NCBI GenBank assembly: GCA_022823085.1
Contig: JAJDXV010000087.1
Coordinates: 1-34,053 of the forward strand
Direction of reading: 5' to 3'
DNA: 34,053 nt
Origin: Candidatus Poribacteria bacterium
Lineage (GTDB): Bacteria; Poribacteria; WGA-4E; WGA-3G
Shown here: in pieces, positions 16,432-23,674 of the stretch
Position numbering within the stretch: the first letter of the stretch is position 1
Layout: every line of letters starts with the position of its first letter
Notes under the pieces: model-generated
Told to the model about the DNA's origin: nothing
Database searches by the model: none
What the model saw: only the letters and a program-made list of their open reading frames with translations
Position numbers and translations under genes: made by a program

Positions 16432-17478
16432 TCAATCCCTGGATATGCCTGCGCAAGATGTCCCCCATTTATCCTCTTGAACCACTTCACTATCTGCCTT
16501 CTGTCGAATCGTCTGCCACCATTCCCGGTTTTCTACGTACCACTGAATCGTCTCGCGCATGCCGTCTTCAAATTGAATCGTCGGCTCCCAGCCGACATCA
16601 CGCGCTATTTTCCCTGAGTCCAACAGGTACCGACAATCGTGTCCGGGCCGGTCTGGCACATACGTTTTCAGACGCTGCGGTTTGTCGAGAACCGATAAGA
16701 TAAAATCGCTAATCTCCTCAATGCTTTTCTCCACTCCGCTCCCGACGTTGTAGGTTTCACCGATTTTGCCACGCTGAATCACAGCTGCGACAGCTCGACA
16801 GTGGTCCTCAACGTGTAGCCACTCCCGACGGTTATGGCTGCTCCGATAGAGCGTTAACGGCAAATCTTGGATCGCATTCGTCGTGAACAGTGGAATGAGC
16901 TTTTCTGGATGCTGGTAGGGACCGTAGTTGTTCGCACAATTAGAGATCGTTATCGGCATGTTGAAACTATGAAAATAGGCGTTCACGAGATGGTCTGCCG
17001 CCGCTTTAGAAGCATTATACGGCGTTTGCGGACGATACGGCGAGCACTCATCAAAAACATCCGGTGAATCCAACGGCAGCTCACCATAAACCTCACACGT
17101 AGAGATATGATGAAACCGTTGCACATCGAACTTCCGCGCTGTATCTAACAACACCTGCGTCCCCATCACATTCGTCTCAACAAAACGCCGCGGATGCAAA
17201 ATCGCACGACTGTTATGAGACTCCGCAGCGAAATTGACAATCACATCCGGTGCCTCTTTCTTAAAGACATCTTCTACAAACACCGAGTCCACAATGTCGC
17301 CGTGGACAAATTTGTAGCGCTCGCGGTAACGTTCCGCTATATCTGCCAAATTAGCGATATTGCCAGCGTACGTCAGTAGATCGAGGTTAACAATAGCATC
17401 GTCTGCGTAGTGCCGCAGCCAATATCGGATGAAGTTGGTACCAATAAAACCAGCACCACCCGTAACCAATAATTTCAT
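16432..17478 (-). CDS. rfbB: dTDP-glucose 4,6-dehydratase-like NDP-sugar epimerase/dehydratase
   Basis: A 348-residue extended short-chain dehydrogenase. TGGAGFIG (6-13) binds NAD, Y154-x-x-x-K158 is the catalytic pair, and the substrate-site blocks AAESHNSR, NNYGPYQHPEKLIPLF and REWLHVEDHCRA match RmlB/RfbB. That enzyme turns dTDP-glucose into dTDP-4-keto-6-deoxyglucose, the first committed step to rhamnose and other deoxysugars. One active-site position differs: the STDEVYG segment reads STCEVYG (126-132), with Cys128 in place of the Asp that acts as acid in dehydration; E129 is kept. The H-V-D-R of the family reads H-N-S-R. The substrate or reaction may therefore differ. No rmlA, C or D neighbours are present. 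Confidence 0.82.
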   Translation of the reverse strand: MKLLVTGGAGFIGTNFIRYWLRHYADDAIVNLDLLTYAGNIANLADIAERYRERYKFVHGDIVDSVFVEDVFKKEAPDVIVNFAAESHNSRAILHPRRFVETNVMGTQVLLDTARKFDVQRFHHISTCEVYGELPLDSPDVFDECSPYRPQTPYNASKAAADHLVNAYFHSFNMPITISNCANNYGPYQHPEKLIPLFTTNAIQDLPLTLYRSSHNRREWLHVEDHCRAVAAVIQRGKIGETYNVGSGVEKSIEEISDFILSVLDKPQRLKTYVPDRPGHDCRYLLDSGKIARDVGWEPTIQFEDGMRETIQWYVENREWWQTIRQKADSEVVQEDKWGTSCAGISRD

Positions 17479-17592
17479 TAATTAAAAAATCCCTTCTGCA
17501 CAGTAGAATGAATCGGTCTTTTTCGTCGCAGTCGTGTCATCCGCAAACGCGCCTATTTCCGTGTTCGCAGTTATCTATTACAGCCTAACCCT

Positions 17593-17622
17593 ATCTTATC
17601 AGAAACAGCCGTCGTCTGTCAA
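17593..17622 (-). promoter_or_regulatory. candidate promoter for the rfbB-like/MDR genes
   Basis: On the minus strand a perfect TTGACA (17622-17617) is followed after 18 bases by TAAGAT (17598-17593). The leader to the ATG at 17478 would be about 105 bases. It diverges from the promoter at 17667-17696; the 288-base gap 17479-17766 holds nothing else that I can name. Confidence 0.45.
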
Positions 17623-17666
17623 TCCAAATTCGCTCCCGAATCGGAGATCGCTACAAAAAATAAGTG

Positions 17667-17696
17667 TTGACAAACAGTCATAAAATATCGTAAAAT
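17667..17696 (+). promoter_or_regulatory. sigma-70-type promoter for the aldo/keto reductase
   Basis: TTGACA (17667-17672), an 18-base spacer and TAAAAT (17691-17696), about 70 bases before the ATG at 17767. Confidence 0.6.
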
Positions 17697-17766
17697 AATA
17701 ATTAAATCCAAACCGTCGTACGCTTTGTAGGATCGGTTTGAAACTCTGATCTACTGAGAAAAAACA

Positions 17767-18705
17767 ATGCGCCAACGCAAATTAGGAAACACAGGACTCA
17801 TCGTCTCCGAAATCGGCATGGGAACATGGGAACTTGGCGGACGTGAATGGGGAGACATCGGCGAAACCGATGCGATTGATCTCCTCCGATACGCCTTCGA
17901 AAACGGTGTTACCTATTACGATACAGCAGACCAATACGGTGGTGGACGCGCAGAACAACTGCTCGGCGAGGCTTTCTCGGCACTCGGTGACAGAGTCGTC
18001 ATCGCCACGAAACTCGGATATGAATTAAATTCCGACGGTTGGATCAGCCACGGCTGGAAACGTCCATCGTTTAATGCTTCACCCGACTATATCCGGTCAG
18101 CAGTTGAAGGCAGCCTCACACGCTTGAAGCGGGATGTCATAGACATCTACCAATTCCACGGGCCGCCACCGGCATCCGAATGGGACGACGCGTTTAAAAC
18201 AATGGAAGACCTCAAATCCGAAGGCAAAATCCGATTTTATGCAATGGGTCTCGGCAGCGAGGCGGACGCATTGAAAGCGATAACAGAAACCGGTGTCTCT
18301 TCACTGATGCTGACCTATAATATCCTCACACAAGATATGGCGACACCCGTGATGGAGACCGCCGCCGAAAACGGCATCGCTGTGGTCGTCCGGCAACCCC
18401 TGTCCTCAGGATTACTCTCTGGACACCTCCGACCCGATACCGTGTTCGCAGAAAATGACTATCGGAAAACCTGGCCCCGTGAGAAATACCTCGCCGATCT
18501 GGAACGCGTCGAGCAGGTGAAATCAATCGTTGGAAATACCGCGCGCAGCCTGCCACAAGCCGCACTCAAATTCATCTTGGCACACCCCGCAGTCGCTTGT
18601 GTCGTACCGGGAATGATGACACCGGCACAAGTTGATGACGGCGTAGCAACTTCCGACGCACCTCCCATACCAAACAACGTCCTAAACCAATTGCGAGACA
18701 GCTAA
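17767..18705 (+). CDS. aldo/keto reductase
   Basis: A 312-residue TIM-barrel NADPH-dependent oxidoreductase. The catalytic tetrad is visible: D52 and Y57 in YDTADQYGGG, K82 in VIATKLGY, and H131 in DIYQFHGPP. The C-terminal part has the usual cofactor-side loops, such as VVRQPLSSGLLSG and SLPQAALKFILAHP. Members of this subfamily reduce or oxidise aldehydes and sugar derivatives. The substrate is not defined, but the setting suggests a sugar-related one. The start is ATG at 17767 and a clear promoter lies upstream. A truncated gene begins 10 bases after its stop. Confidence 0.93.
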   Translation: MRQRKLGNTGLIVSEIGMGTWELGGREWGDIGETDAIDLLRYAFENGVTYYDTADQYGGGRAEQLLGEAFSALGDRVVIATKLGYELNSDGWISHGWKRPSFNASPDYIRSAVEGSLTRLKRDVIDIYQFHGPPPASEWDDAFKTMEDLKSEGKIRFYAMGLGSEADALKAITETGVSSLMLTYNILTQDMATPVMETAAENGIAVVVRQPLSSGLLSGHLRPDTVFAENDYRKTWPREKYLADLERVEQVKSIVGNTARSLPQAALKFILAHPAVACVVPGMMTPAQVDDGVATSDAPPIPNNVLNQLRDS

Positions 18706-18715
18706 GGAAAAATCT

Positions 18716-18865
18716 ATGAAAGTGATCGCGGACCTCTGCGTTGTCCCTATGGGAGTCGGCGTGTCAGTCTCAGAATACGTCACGGCATGTGAACAGGTGC
18801 GAAAAGAGGCAGGTTTGCAACCCCGACTACTCTCGAAACGTCTGACAAAAAATGCAACAACATAA
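18716..18865 (+). pseudogene. truncated thiamine-binding-type (DUF77/MTH1187 family) gene
   Basis: The frame encodes 49 residues beginning MKVIADLCVVPMGVGV, with SVSEYVTACEQVRKEAGLQ following. This closely resembles the first strand and helix of the MTH1187/YkoF-like thiamine-binding family, whose members are about 100 residues. The part that should follow (an AYGTxIEG strand and the second half of the ferredoxin-like fold) is missing. Instead the frame runs into an unrelated tail (LLSKRLTKNATT) and stops at the leader of the next gene. AAGGAAAA precedes the ATG, so the fragment was once a normal gene cotranscribed with the aldo/keto reductase. It is probably inactive. Confidence 0.6.
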
Positions 18866-18884
18866 AGAGGTTACACACTTTAAA

Positions 18885-20186
18885 ATGTACAAAAAACTTT
18901 TCCTCATAGGATTGACATGTCTGATAAGTTCTCTTATAGTGCCGAACATCAGCCATGCCCAAGAACGTATTACCGGTCCGTGGCTCTGGATGATCGCGCT
19001 CACCGAACTTAACCAAGGCGGACAGGCTTCTACGGACATCGATTCTCTGGATGAAGCCAGTAAAGGCAGAACCACCGAAGAACACATCGCACAAAACGGC
19101 GCGAACGAAGGCGATGAAGTCAGCGGCTATAGATGGACCCCCGGCGAACTCCCAGCAGACGGTAACATCAATACCTTGCTTGTTGATATCGGAATGACAG
19201 ACATCGCCGATTTTAACGATGTCACGTCTTATGCCATTATCATCATCGAATCCGACGCAGAGCAACGTAATGTGGCGATGGGTGTCAGCAGCGACGACTC
19301 TATCAAAGTTTGGCTCAACGGCGAAGTCGTGCATAAAAACGCAGTTAACCGCGGGCGCGGCGGCGCGAATGAATTTCAAGATGAATTCCAAGTCAACCTC
19401 AAAGAAGGCGCGAACCTTCTAATGGTCAAGGTCAGTGAACGTGGTGGCGGATGGGGAATGAACGTCGGCATCGATGCCGATTTCGGCCACAGTCTGAACT
19501 TCGATGCTTACGAACACGTCGAAGTAGACGCGAAGGGGGATCCCATCCCCGTACAAGAAACAGCATGGGGCGCGAACAGACGCATTACCGGCCCCTGGCT
19601 CTGGATGATCGCACCGACTAAAGCCAACCAAGGCGGTCAGGCTTCCACTGAGATTGATTCGCTTGATGAGGAAAGTAACGGCAAAGTCACCGAAGAAGAT
19701 GTCGCAAAAAACGGCGCGAACGCAGGCGATGAAGTCGGCGATTATGAATGGACAGTCGGTACACTCCCAGCAGACGGAAACATTAACGCTATGCTCGTCT
19801 CAATAGGTATGACAAACGTCGCCGATTTTAACGATGTCACCTCTTACGCACTGATTACCCTTAAAACGACCAAAGCACAGCGCAACGTTATCATGGGCGT
19901 TAACAGTGATGACTCTATCAAAGTCTGGCTCAACGGTGAAGTCGTCCATACAAACGCCGTAAATCGCGGACGTGGCAACGCAAACACTTTCCAAGACACC
20001 TTCGAGATTGACCTCAAACGTGGTAATAACATCTTAATGGTTAAAGTCAGTGAACGTGGCGGCGGATGGGGAATGTACGTCGGCATCGATGCAGATTTCG
20101 CTATCACAAGCACACCTGGCTCTCTCGCCGTCGAACCCACCGGAAAATTTATAACGAAGTGGGGTGAACTCAAACGCACCCGCTAA
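18885..20186 (+). CDS. secreted protein with two tandem beta-sandwich (carbohydrate-binding-like) domains
   Basis: A 433-residue protein with a signal peptide at 1-25 (cleavage after SHA). Two homologous domains of about 173 residues follow, starting at residues 29 and 234. Each opens GPWLWMIA(L/P)T, has an NQGGQAST(D/E)IDSLDE stretch, then VSSDDSIKVWLNGEVVH or the equivalent, and closes with NxLMVKVSERGGGWGM. The SDDxxKVWLNGxxVH/LLVKV pattern resembles PA14/NPCBM-like glycan-binding sandwiches of bacterial carbohydrate-active proteins; no catalytic residues are evident. The C-terminus carries the shared tag (VEPTGK..., ending KWGELKRTR). ATG at 18885 is chosen because the signal peptide starts there; an in-frame ATG at 18852 would only add 11 residues. 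The ribosome site (AAAGAGG) is unusually far, about 14 bases. Confidence 0.83.
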   Translation: MYKKLFLIGLTCLISSLIVPNISHAQERITGPWLWMIALTELNQGGQASTDIDSLDEASKGRTTEEHIAQNGANEGDEVSGYRWTPGELPADGNINTLLVDIGMTDIADFNDVTSYAIIIIESDAEQRNVAMGVSSDDSIKVWLNGEVVHKNAVNRGRGGANEFQDEFQVNLKEGANLLMVKVSERGGGWGMNVGIDADFGHSLNFDAYEHVEVDAKGDPIPVQETAWGANRRITGPWLWMIAPTKANQGGQASTEIDSLDEESNGKVTEEDVAKNGANAGDEVGDYEWTVGTLPADGNINAMLVSIGMTNVADFNDVTSYALITLKTTKAQRNVIMGVNSDDSIKVWLNGEVVHTNAVNRGRGNANTFQDTFEIDLKRGNNILMVKVSERGGGWGMYVGIDADFAITSTPGSLAVEPTGKFITKWGELKRTR

Positions 20187-20232
20187 GGCAGGTACTTTCA
20201 ACCAAAAAATTCAATTTAATAGAAAAATATAT

Positions 20233-20260
20233 TTGACTTTTTTTGGTAACCTGTGCTAAT
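20233..20260 (+). promoter_or_regulatory. candidate promoter for the single-domain secreted protein
   Basis: TTGACT (20233-20238), a 16-base spacer, then GCTAAT (20255-20260) preceded by TGT. The leader to the ATG at 20366 would be about 100 bases. The -10 matches only four of six bases. Confidence 0.4.
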
Positions 20261-20365
20261 CTGTTACGTTGGTTAAATAGATTGTCCTGCTATCTCCAAA
20301 ACGATAGTGAACAGAGACTATTTCTAATTTCTAACAAGCAACAAGAGGAGATTTCAAGTAAATAA

Positions 20366-21067
20366 ATGTACAAAAAATTATGCCTAATAGGATTGACATG
20401 TTTAATCGGTTTTTCGTTTATGATGCATATCGCTGATGCCGAAACGCCCATCGCAGGCCCGTGGCTCTGGATGATCGCACCCACAGAAGCCAACCAAGGT
20501 GGACAAGCCTCCACCGATATCGATTCGCTTGACGAGGAAAGTAAAGGCAAAGTCACCGAAGAAGATGTCGCAAAAAACGGTGCCGAAGAAGGCGATGAAG
20601 TCGGCGACTATGAATGGACACCCGGCGAACTCCCAGCGGACGGCAACATTAACGCCATGCTCGTCTCAATTAAAATGACAAACGTCGCTGATTTTAATGA
20701 TGTTACCTCTTATGGGTTGATCGTGCTTGAATCCAAAAACAAGCAGTCCGGCGTGACAATGGGTACCAGCAGCGATGATTCCATCAAAGTCTGGCTTAAT
20801 GGGGAAGAGGTCCATCGGATGGCTGTGAACCGTGGACGCGGCGGTACACCCGCTGGTATAGATAACTACCAAGATAGGTTTGAAGTAGACCTGAAAAAAG
20901 GGGACAACCTTCTAATGGTCAAAGTCAGTGAACGCGGCGGCGGATGGGGACAGTACGTCGGCATCGATGCCGATGTCGAACACCACATAGATTTTGCAGG
21001 GGTTCAACCCGTTGAACCGGCTGGAAAACTGGCGACGCAATGGGCAGAAATTAAGAACGCGCATTAG
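20366..21067 (+). CDS. secreted protein with one beta-sandwich (carbohydrate-binding-like) domain
   Basis: A 233-residue paralogue of the neighbouring two-domain proteins. Signal peptide 1-25 ends ADA. A single domain spans about 29-204 with the same landmarks: GPWLWMIAPTEANQGG, TSSDDSIKVWLNGEEVH and MVKVSERGGGWGQ. The C-terminal tag reads VEPAGK..., ending QWAEIKNAH. The N-terminus (MYKKLCLIGLTCLI) is nearly the same as in the gene before it, so the whole gene, not just the domain, was duplicated. The ribosome site GAGGAGA lies 14 bases upstream, a long spacing also seen in the preceding paralogue. The function is probably binding, not catalysis. Confidence 0.83.
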   Translation: MYKKLCLIGLTCLIGFSFMMHIADAETPIAGPWLWMIAPTEANQGGQASTDIDSLDEESKGKVTEEDVAKNGAEEGDEVGDYEWTPGELPADGNINAMLVSIKMTNVADFNDVTSYGLIVLESKNKQSGVTMGTSSDDSIKVWLNGEEVHRMAVNRGRGGTPAGIDNYQDRFEVDLKKGDNLLMVKVSERGGGWGQYVGIDADVEHHIDFAGVQPVEPAGKLATQWAEIKNAH

Positions 21068-21089
21068 TGCCACCGTTTTCAATTCAAAC

Positions 21090-21154
21090 ATTTTCGTTGC
21101 CAGTTTTCGGTGCGCTTACATAGAGATATTTCACGTTGACTGGGCAACGAAAAT
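21090..21154. repeat. 12-base perfect inverted repeat
   Basis: ATTTTCGTTGCC (21090-21101) is matched exactly by GGCAACGAAAAT (21143-21154), with 41 bases between. It starts 22 bases after the single-domain gene. It lacks a U-run, so it is not a standard terminator. Possible roles are a mRNA 3' structure, a looped regulatory pair, or ends of a tiny element. Confidence 0.6.
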
Positions 21155-21178
21155 AAAATTGTTCTAATTCCACTTTTT

Positions 21179-21210
21179 AATCTTGATTTAAATTAATCTT
21201 GATTTAAATT
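21179..21210. repeat. 16-base perfect tandem direct repeat
   Basis: AATCTTGATTTAAATT occurs twice without a gap (21179-21194 and 21195-21210), about 130 bases before the third secreted-protein gene. Each unit contains TTGATT, a passable -35; the sequence GTTAAACT 17 bases after the second is a poor -10. Tandem operator half-sites are another reading. Confidence 0.65.
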
Positions 21211-21341
21211 GTGGTTATTTGTTAAACTAACATCGAATAGTTGTTCATCCTTAATTAAAAAAAGCGTCAGAAACCATAACGCAATAGATGAGCACTGTTA
21301 AAGTTAAAAGTTATTTTTCCAAAAATTCAATGGAGGATTTC

Positions 21342-22589
21342 ATGTACAAGAAAATCTTTGTAGGTTTAACGTGCCTCATGGCACTCTGCTTCATGACGCA
21401 CATCGCTGATGCCCAAGAACCGATTACAGGGCCATGGCTCTGGATGATCGCACCCACAGAAGCCAACCAAGGTGGACAGGCTTCTACCGATATCGACTCT
21501 CTTTCAGTCGCCAGTGGTGGTGATGTTACCGAAGATATGGTCGCGGCAAACGGCGCAAACGAAGGCGACGAAGTCGGTGACTATGCCTGGACAATCGGTG
21601 AACTCCCAGCAGATGGAAACACCAATGCTATGCTCGTCGAACTCGGTGTCACTGAAAATGCTGATTTCAATGACGTGAGTTCTTATGGACTTATCTACCT
21701 TGTCTCCGCGACGGCTCAGTCCGGCGTAACAATGGGTGCCAGCAGTGATGATTCTGTCAAAGTTTGGCTCAACGGCGAAGTCGTTCACACAAACGCTGTC
21801 AACCGTGGACGCGGCAGCGCACCCGCCGCTATAGATGGCTACCAAGATAATTTTGAAGTCAACTTGGTAGAAGGTGCTAATCTGCTGATGGTCAAGGTGA
21901 GTGAACGCGGTGGTGGATGGGGACAATACGTCGGTATCGATGCCGATGTCACGACCTCGCCCACGCCACCTATCTTCCACATCACCGGCGAATGGCTCTG
22001 GATGATCGCACCCACAGAAGCCAACCAAGGTGGACAAGCCTCTACCGATATCGACTCTCTCGCAGTCGCCAGTAACGATGCTGTCACCGAAGAAGACATC
22101 GCAATGAAGGGCGCGACCGAAGGCGACGAAGTCGGTGATTACGCATGGACGCTCGGCGAACTTCCCGCAGACGGAAACATCAACGCTATGCTCGTCGAAC
22201 TCGGTGTCACAGAAAACGCTGACTTCAACGACGTTTCCTCTTACGCCGTCATCACACTCGTCGCCGATGAAGATATGGAAGGCGCGATGTTCGGTGTCAG
22301 CAGTGACGATTCCGTCAAAGTCTGGCTCAACGGTGAAGTCGTTCACACAAACGCCGTCAACCGTGGACGCGGCAACGCGCAATCCTTCCAAGATACGTTC
22401 GCAGCTGACCTTGTCCAAGGCGACAATATCCTGATGATAAAAGTCAGTGAACGTGGTGGCGGATGGGGAATGTATGCCGGTACCAGTGCGCCTGTCGAAG
22501 CTGTCTATAAGTCAGCTGCCGAATTAGGCACATCTGTTGAAGCCGCTGGCAAACTCCCGACAACATGGGGCAGCTTGAAAATCAAGTAA
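21342..22589 (+). CDS. secreted protein with two tandem beta-sandwich domains, second copy
   Basis: A 415-residue paralogue with signal peptide 1-24 (cleavage after ADA) and two domains starting near residues 28 and 214. Both carry the WLWMIAPTEANQGGQAST block, an SSDDSVKVWLNGEVVH strand pair and a KVSERGGGWG closing segment. The linker between domains is short (about 10 residues), unlike the 30-residue linker in the gene at 18885. The C-terminal tag reads VEAAGK..., ending TTWGSLKIK. GGAGG six bases before the ATG at 21342 fixes the start and removes an 18-residue in-frame extension. Within the gene and against its neighbour, blocks of 40 or more bases are identical, a sign of recent duplication or gene conversion. 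Confidence 0.85.
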   Translation: MYKKIFVGLTCLMALCFMTHIADAQEPITGPWLWMIAPTEANQGGQASTDIDSLSVASGGDVTEDMVAANGANEGDEVGDYAWTIGELPADGNTNAMLVELGVTENADFNDVSSYGLIYLVSATAQSGVTMGASSDDSVKVWLNGEVVHTNAVNRGRGSAPAAIDGYQDNFEVNLVEGANLLMVKVSERGGGWGQYVGIDADVTTSPTPPIFHITGEWLWMIAPTEANQGGQASTDIDSLAVASNDAVTEEDIAMKGATEGDEVGDYAWTLGELPADGNINAMLVELGVTENADFNDVSSYAVITLVADEDMEGAMFGVSSDDSVKVWLNGEVVHTNAVNRGRGNAQSFQDTFAADLVQGDNILMIKVSERGGGWGMYAGTSAPVEAVYKSAAELGTSVEAAGKLPTTWGSLKIK

Positions 22590-22633
22590 CACCTAATGTT
22601 GACGCGAGCGTATGGCTTGCAACTTAAAAAGAG

Positions 22634-22675
22634 AAGACGCAGCTGATGCATTTCAACTGCGTCTTTATCTTCTTT
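22634..22675. terminator. bidirectional rho-independent terminator
   Basis: AAGACGCAG (22634-22642) pairs with CTGCGTCTT (22657-22665) across a 14-base loop. T-rich sequence follows (TATCTTCTTT), and AACTTAAAAAGAG precedes it, giving a weaker U-run for minus-strand transcripts. It sits between the convergent secreted-protein and epimerase genes. Confidence 0.75.
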
Positions 22676-22684
22676 AACGCTTAT

Positions 22685-23536
22685 CTATCGTTCCATAAGC
22701 TCCATGAAAACAGGCAACGATTCCCTGAACCCATCCTCGCGTGTCCCACCCTCCGGCGTATAGACACTCTCCAAAGAGATCGTACCGTCGTAACCATCCC
22801 GTTTCAAGGCACTCACAATGTCGTTGTAATACGGAGCCATCTGCCCTTGGCGCATCGCACAGAAATCAAACGTTGCCGCCGGTAGGTTCACAACGCCATC
22901 CTTGAGATGAACATGCGCAATATGTTCACGAATCACCTCATAGCCGTCTGGATATGGAACCTCCGTACAATAGAGTGAGCTACACGGATCCCACAACACT
23001 TTCAGATGCGGTACATCTAATTCGTCTATTAACTTCCGCGCGAGCAACGCCGAAGTCACGTTCCCAGAGATCGCAGTCTCAATCACAAGCGTGATATCCG
23101 CATCGTCAGCGATACGCAACGGTTCCTCCAAGCGATCCAGAAGCGTTGCCCACGTACCTTTCGAAACAATCGGTTCCGCACCGAAAAGCACCATCTCTTT
23201 CCGAAAACTGAAAATCCGGACAAGGTTCGTCCCGAGCGCTTGCGCAACATCAATACAGCGTTGTAACGTCGTAATATGCTCACGATAGGCAGGGGCAAGC
23301 ACTGCCGTATCAACGGGGAGTGCCGACAAATTATGGTGCGAGATACAAGATACCTTCAAATTCCGAGCCTCGATTAAATCCTTAACGCGCGCAATATCCG
23401 CATCCGTTAAATCACCGACCTGTTTCTCCCAAAGGTACTGTAATTCGACATATTCCAAGCCTGTCTCAACCATAGTATCCAGCGCATATTCAAAATTCCG
23501 ACTGATGCCGTCTGTGATAACTCCCAATTTGAACAT
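22685..23536 (-). CDS. sugar phosphate isomerase/epimerase family TIM barrel (xylose isomerase-like)
   Basis: A 283-residue protein of the AP-endonuclease-2/xylose-isomerase-like superfamily. Likely metal ligands are spread as expected for the barrel: E153 (LVIETAISG), D183 (LWDPCSSLY), H208 or H210 (AHVHLKD) and E256 (ISLES). Members isomerise or epimerise keto-sugars such as inosose, hydroxypyruvate or tagaturonate; the exact reaction cannot be assigned. GAGAGGG is six bases before the ATG at 23536. It follows the beta-hydroxyacid dehydrogenase gene on the same strand after 138 bases, and these two with the neighbouring Gfo/Idh/MocA gene form a typical inositol or rare-sugar gene set. Confidence 0.86.
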   Translation of the reverse strand: MFKLGVITDGISRNFEYALDTMVETGLEYVELQYLWEKQVGDLTDADIARVKDLIEARNLKVSCISHHNLSALPVDTAVLAPAYREHITTLQRCIDVAQALGTNLVRIFSFRKEMVLFGAEPIVSKGTWATLLDRLEEPLRIADDADITLVIETAISGNVTSALLARKLIDELDVPHLKVLWDPCSSLYCTEVPYPDGYEVIREHIAHVHLKDGVVNLPAATFDFCAMRQGQMAPYYNDIVSALKRDGYDGTISLESVYTPEGGTREDGFRESLPVFMELMER

Positions 23537-23609
23537 TCAACACCCTCTCATTTTTTATAAGGCTTCCAGCCTTCCAACCTTCTGATCTTCTAATACTGCT
23601 CTTTTGTAC

Positions 23610-23629
23610 CACAAACTTCCCAGTTTGTG
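23610..23629. repeat. hairpin CACAAACT-TCCC-AGTTTGTG
   Basis: A perfect eight-base stem with a four-base loop lies between the two minus-strand genes, in a 138-base gap otherwise made of CTTCCAG/CTTCCAAC-type short repeats (23561-23592). No U-tract follows for the minus strand. It looks like an intergenic repeat element, not a terminator. Confidence 0.5.
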
Positions 23630-23674
23630 CATCCCAACAGAACAGGCTGCAGTCAAAAGTGCATAAGTCCTGAT

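Noticed and set aside
18893..18922. Lipoprotein signal (lipobox) at GLTC in the beta-sandwich proteins
   Set aside because: Thr precedes the Cys, which is not accepted at that position, and the hydrophobic run continues past it to an SHA/ADA site typical of signal peptidase I.
21504..22418. 304-codon open frame on the minus strand opposite the third secreted gene
   Set aside because: It mirrors the coding frame of a repetitive gene with skewed codon use. It has no motif or ribosome site, and similar shadows occur opposite the paralogue.
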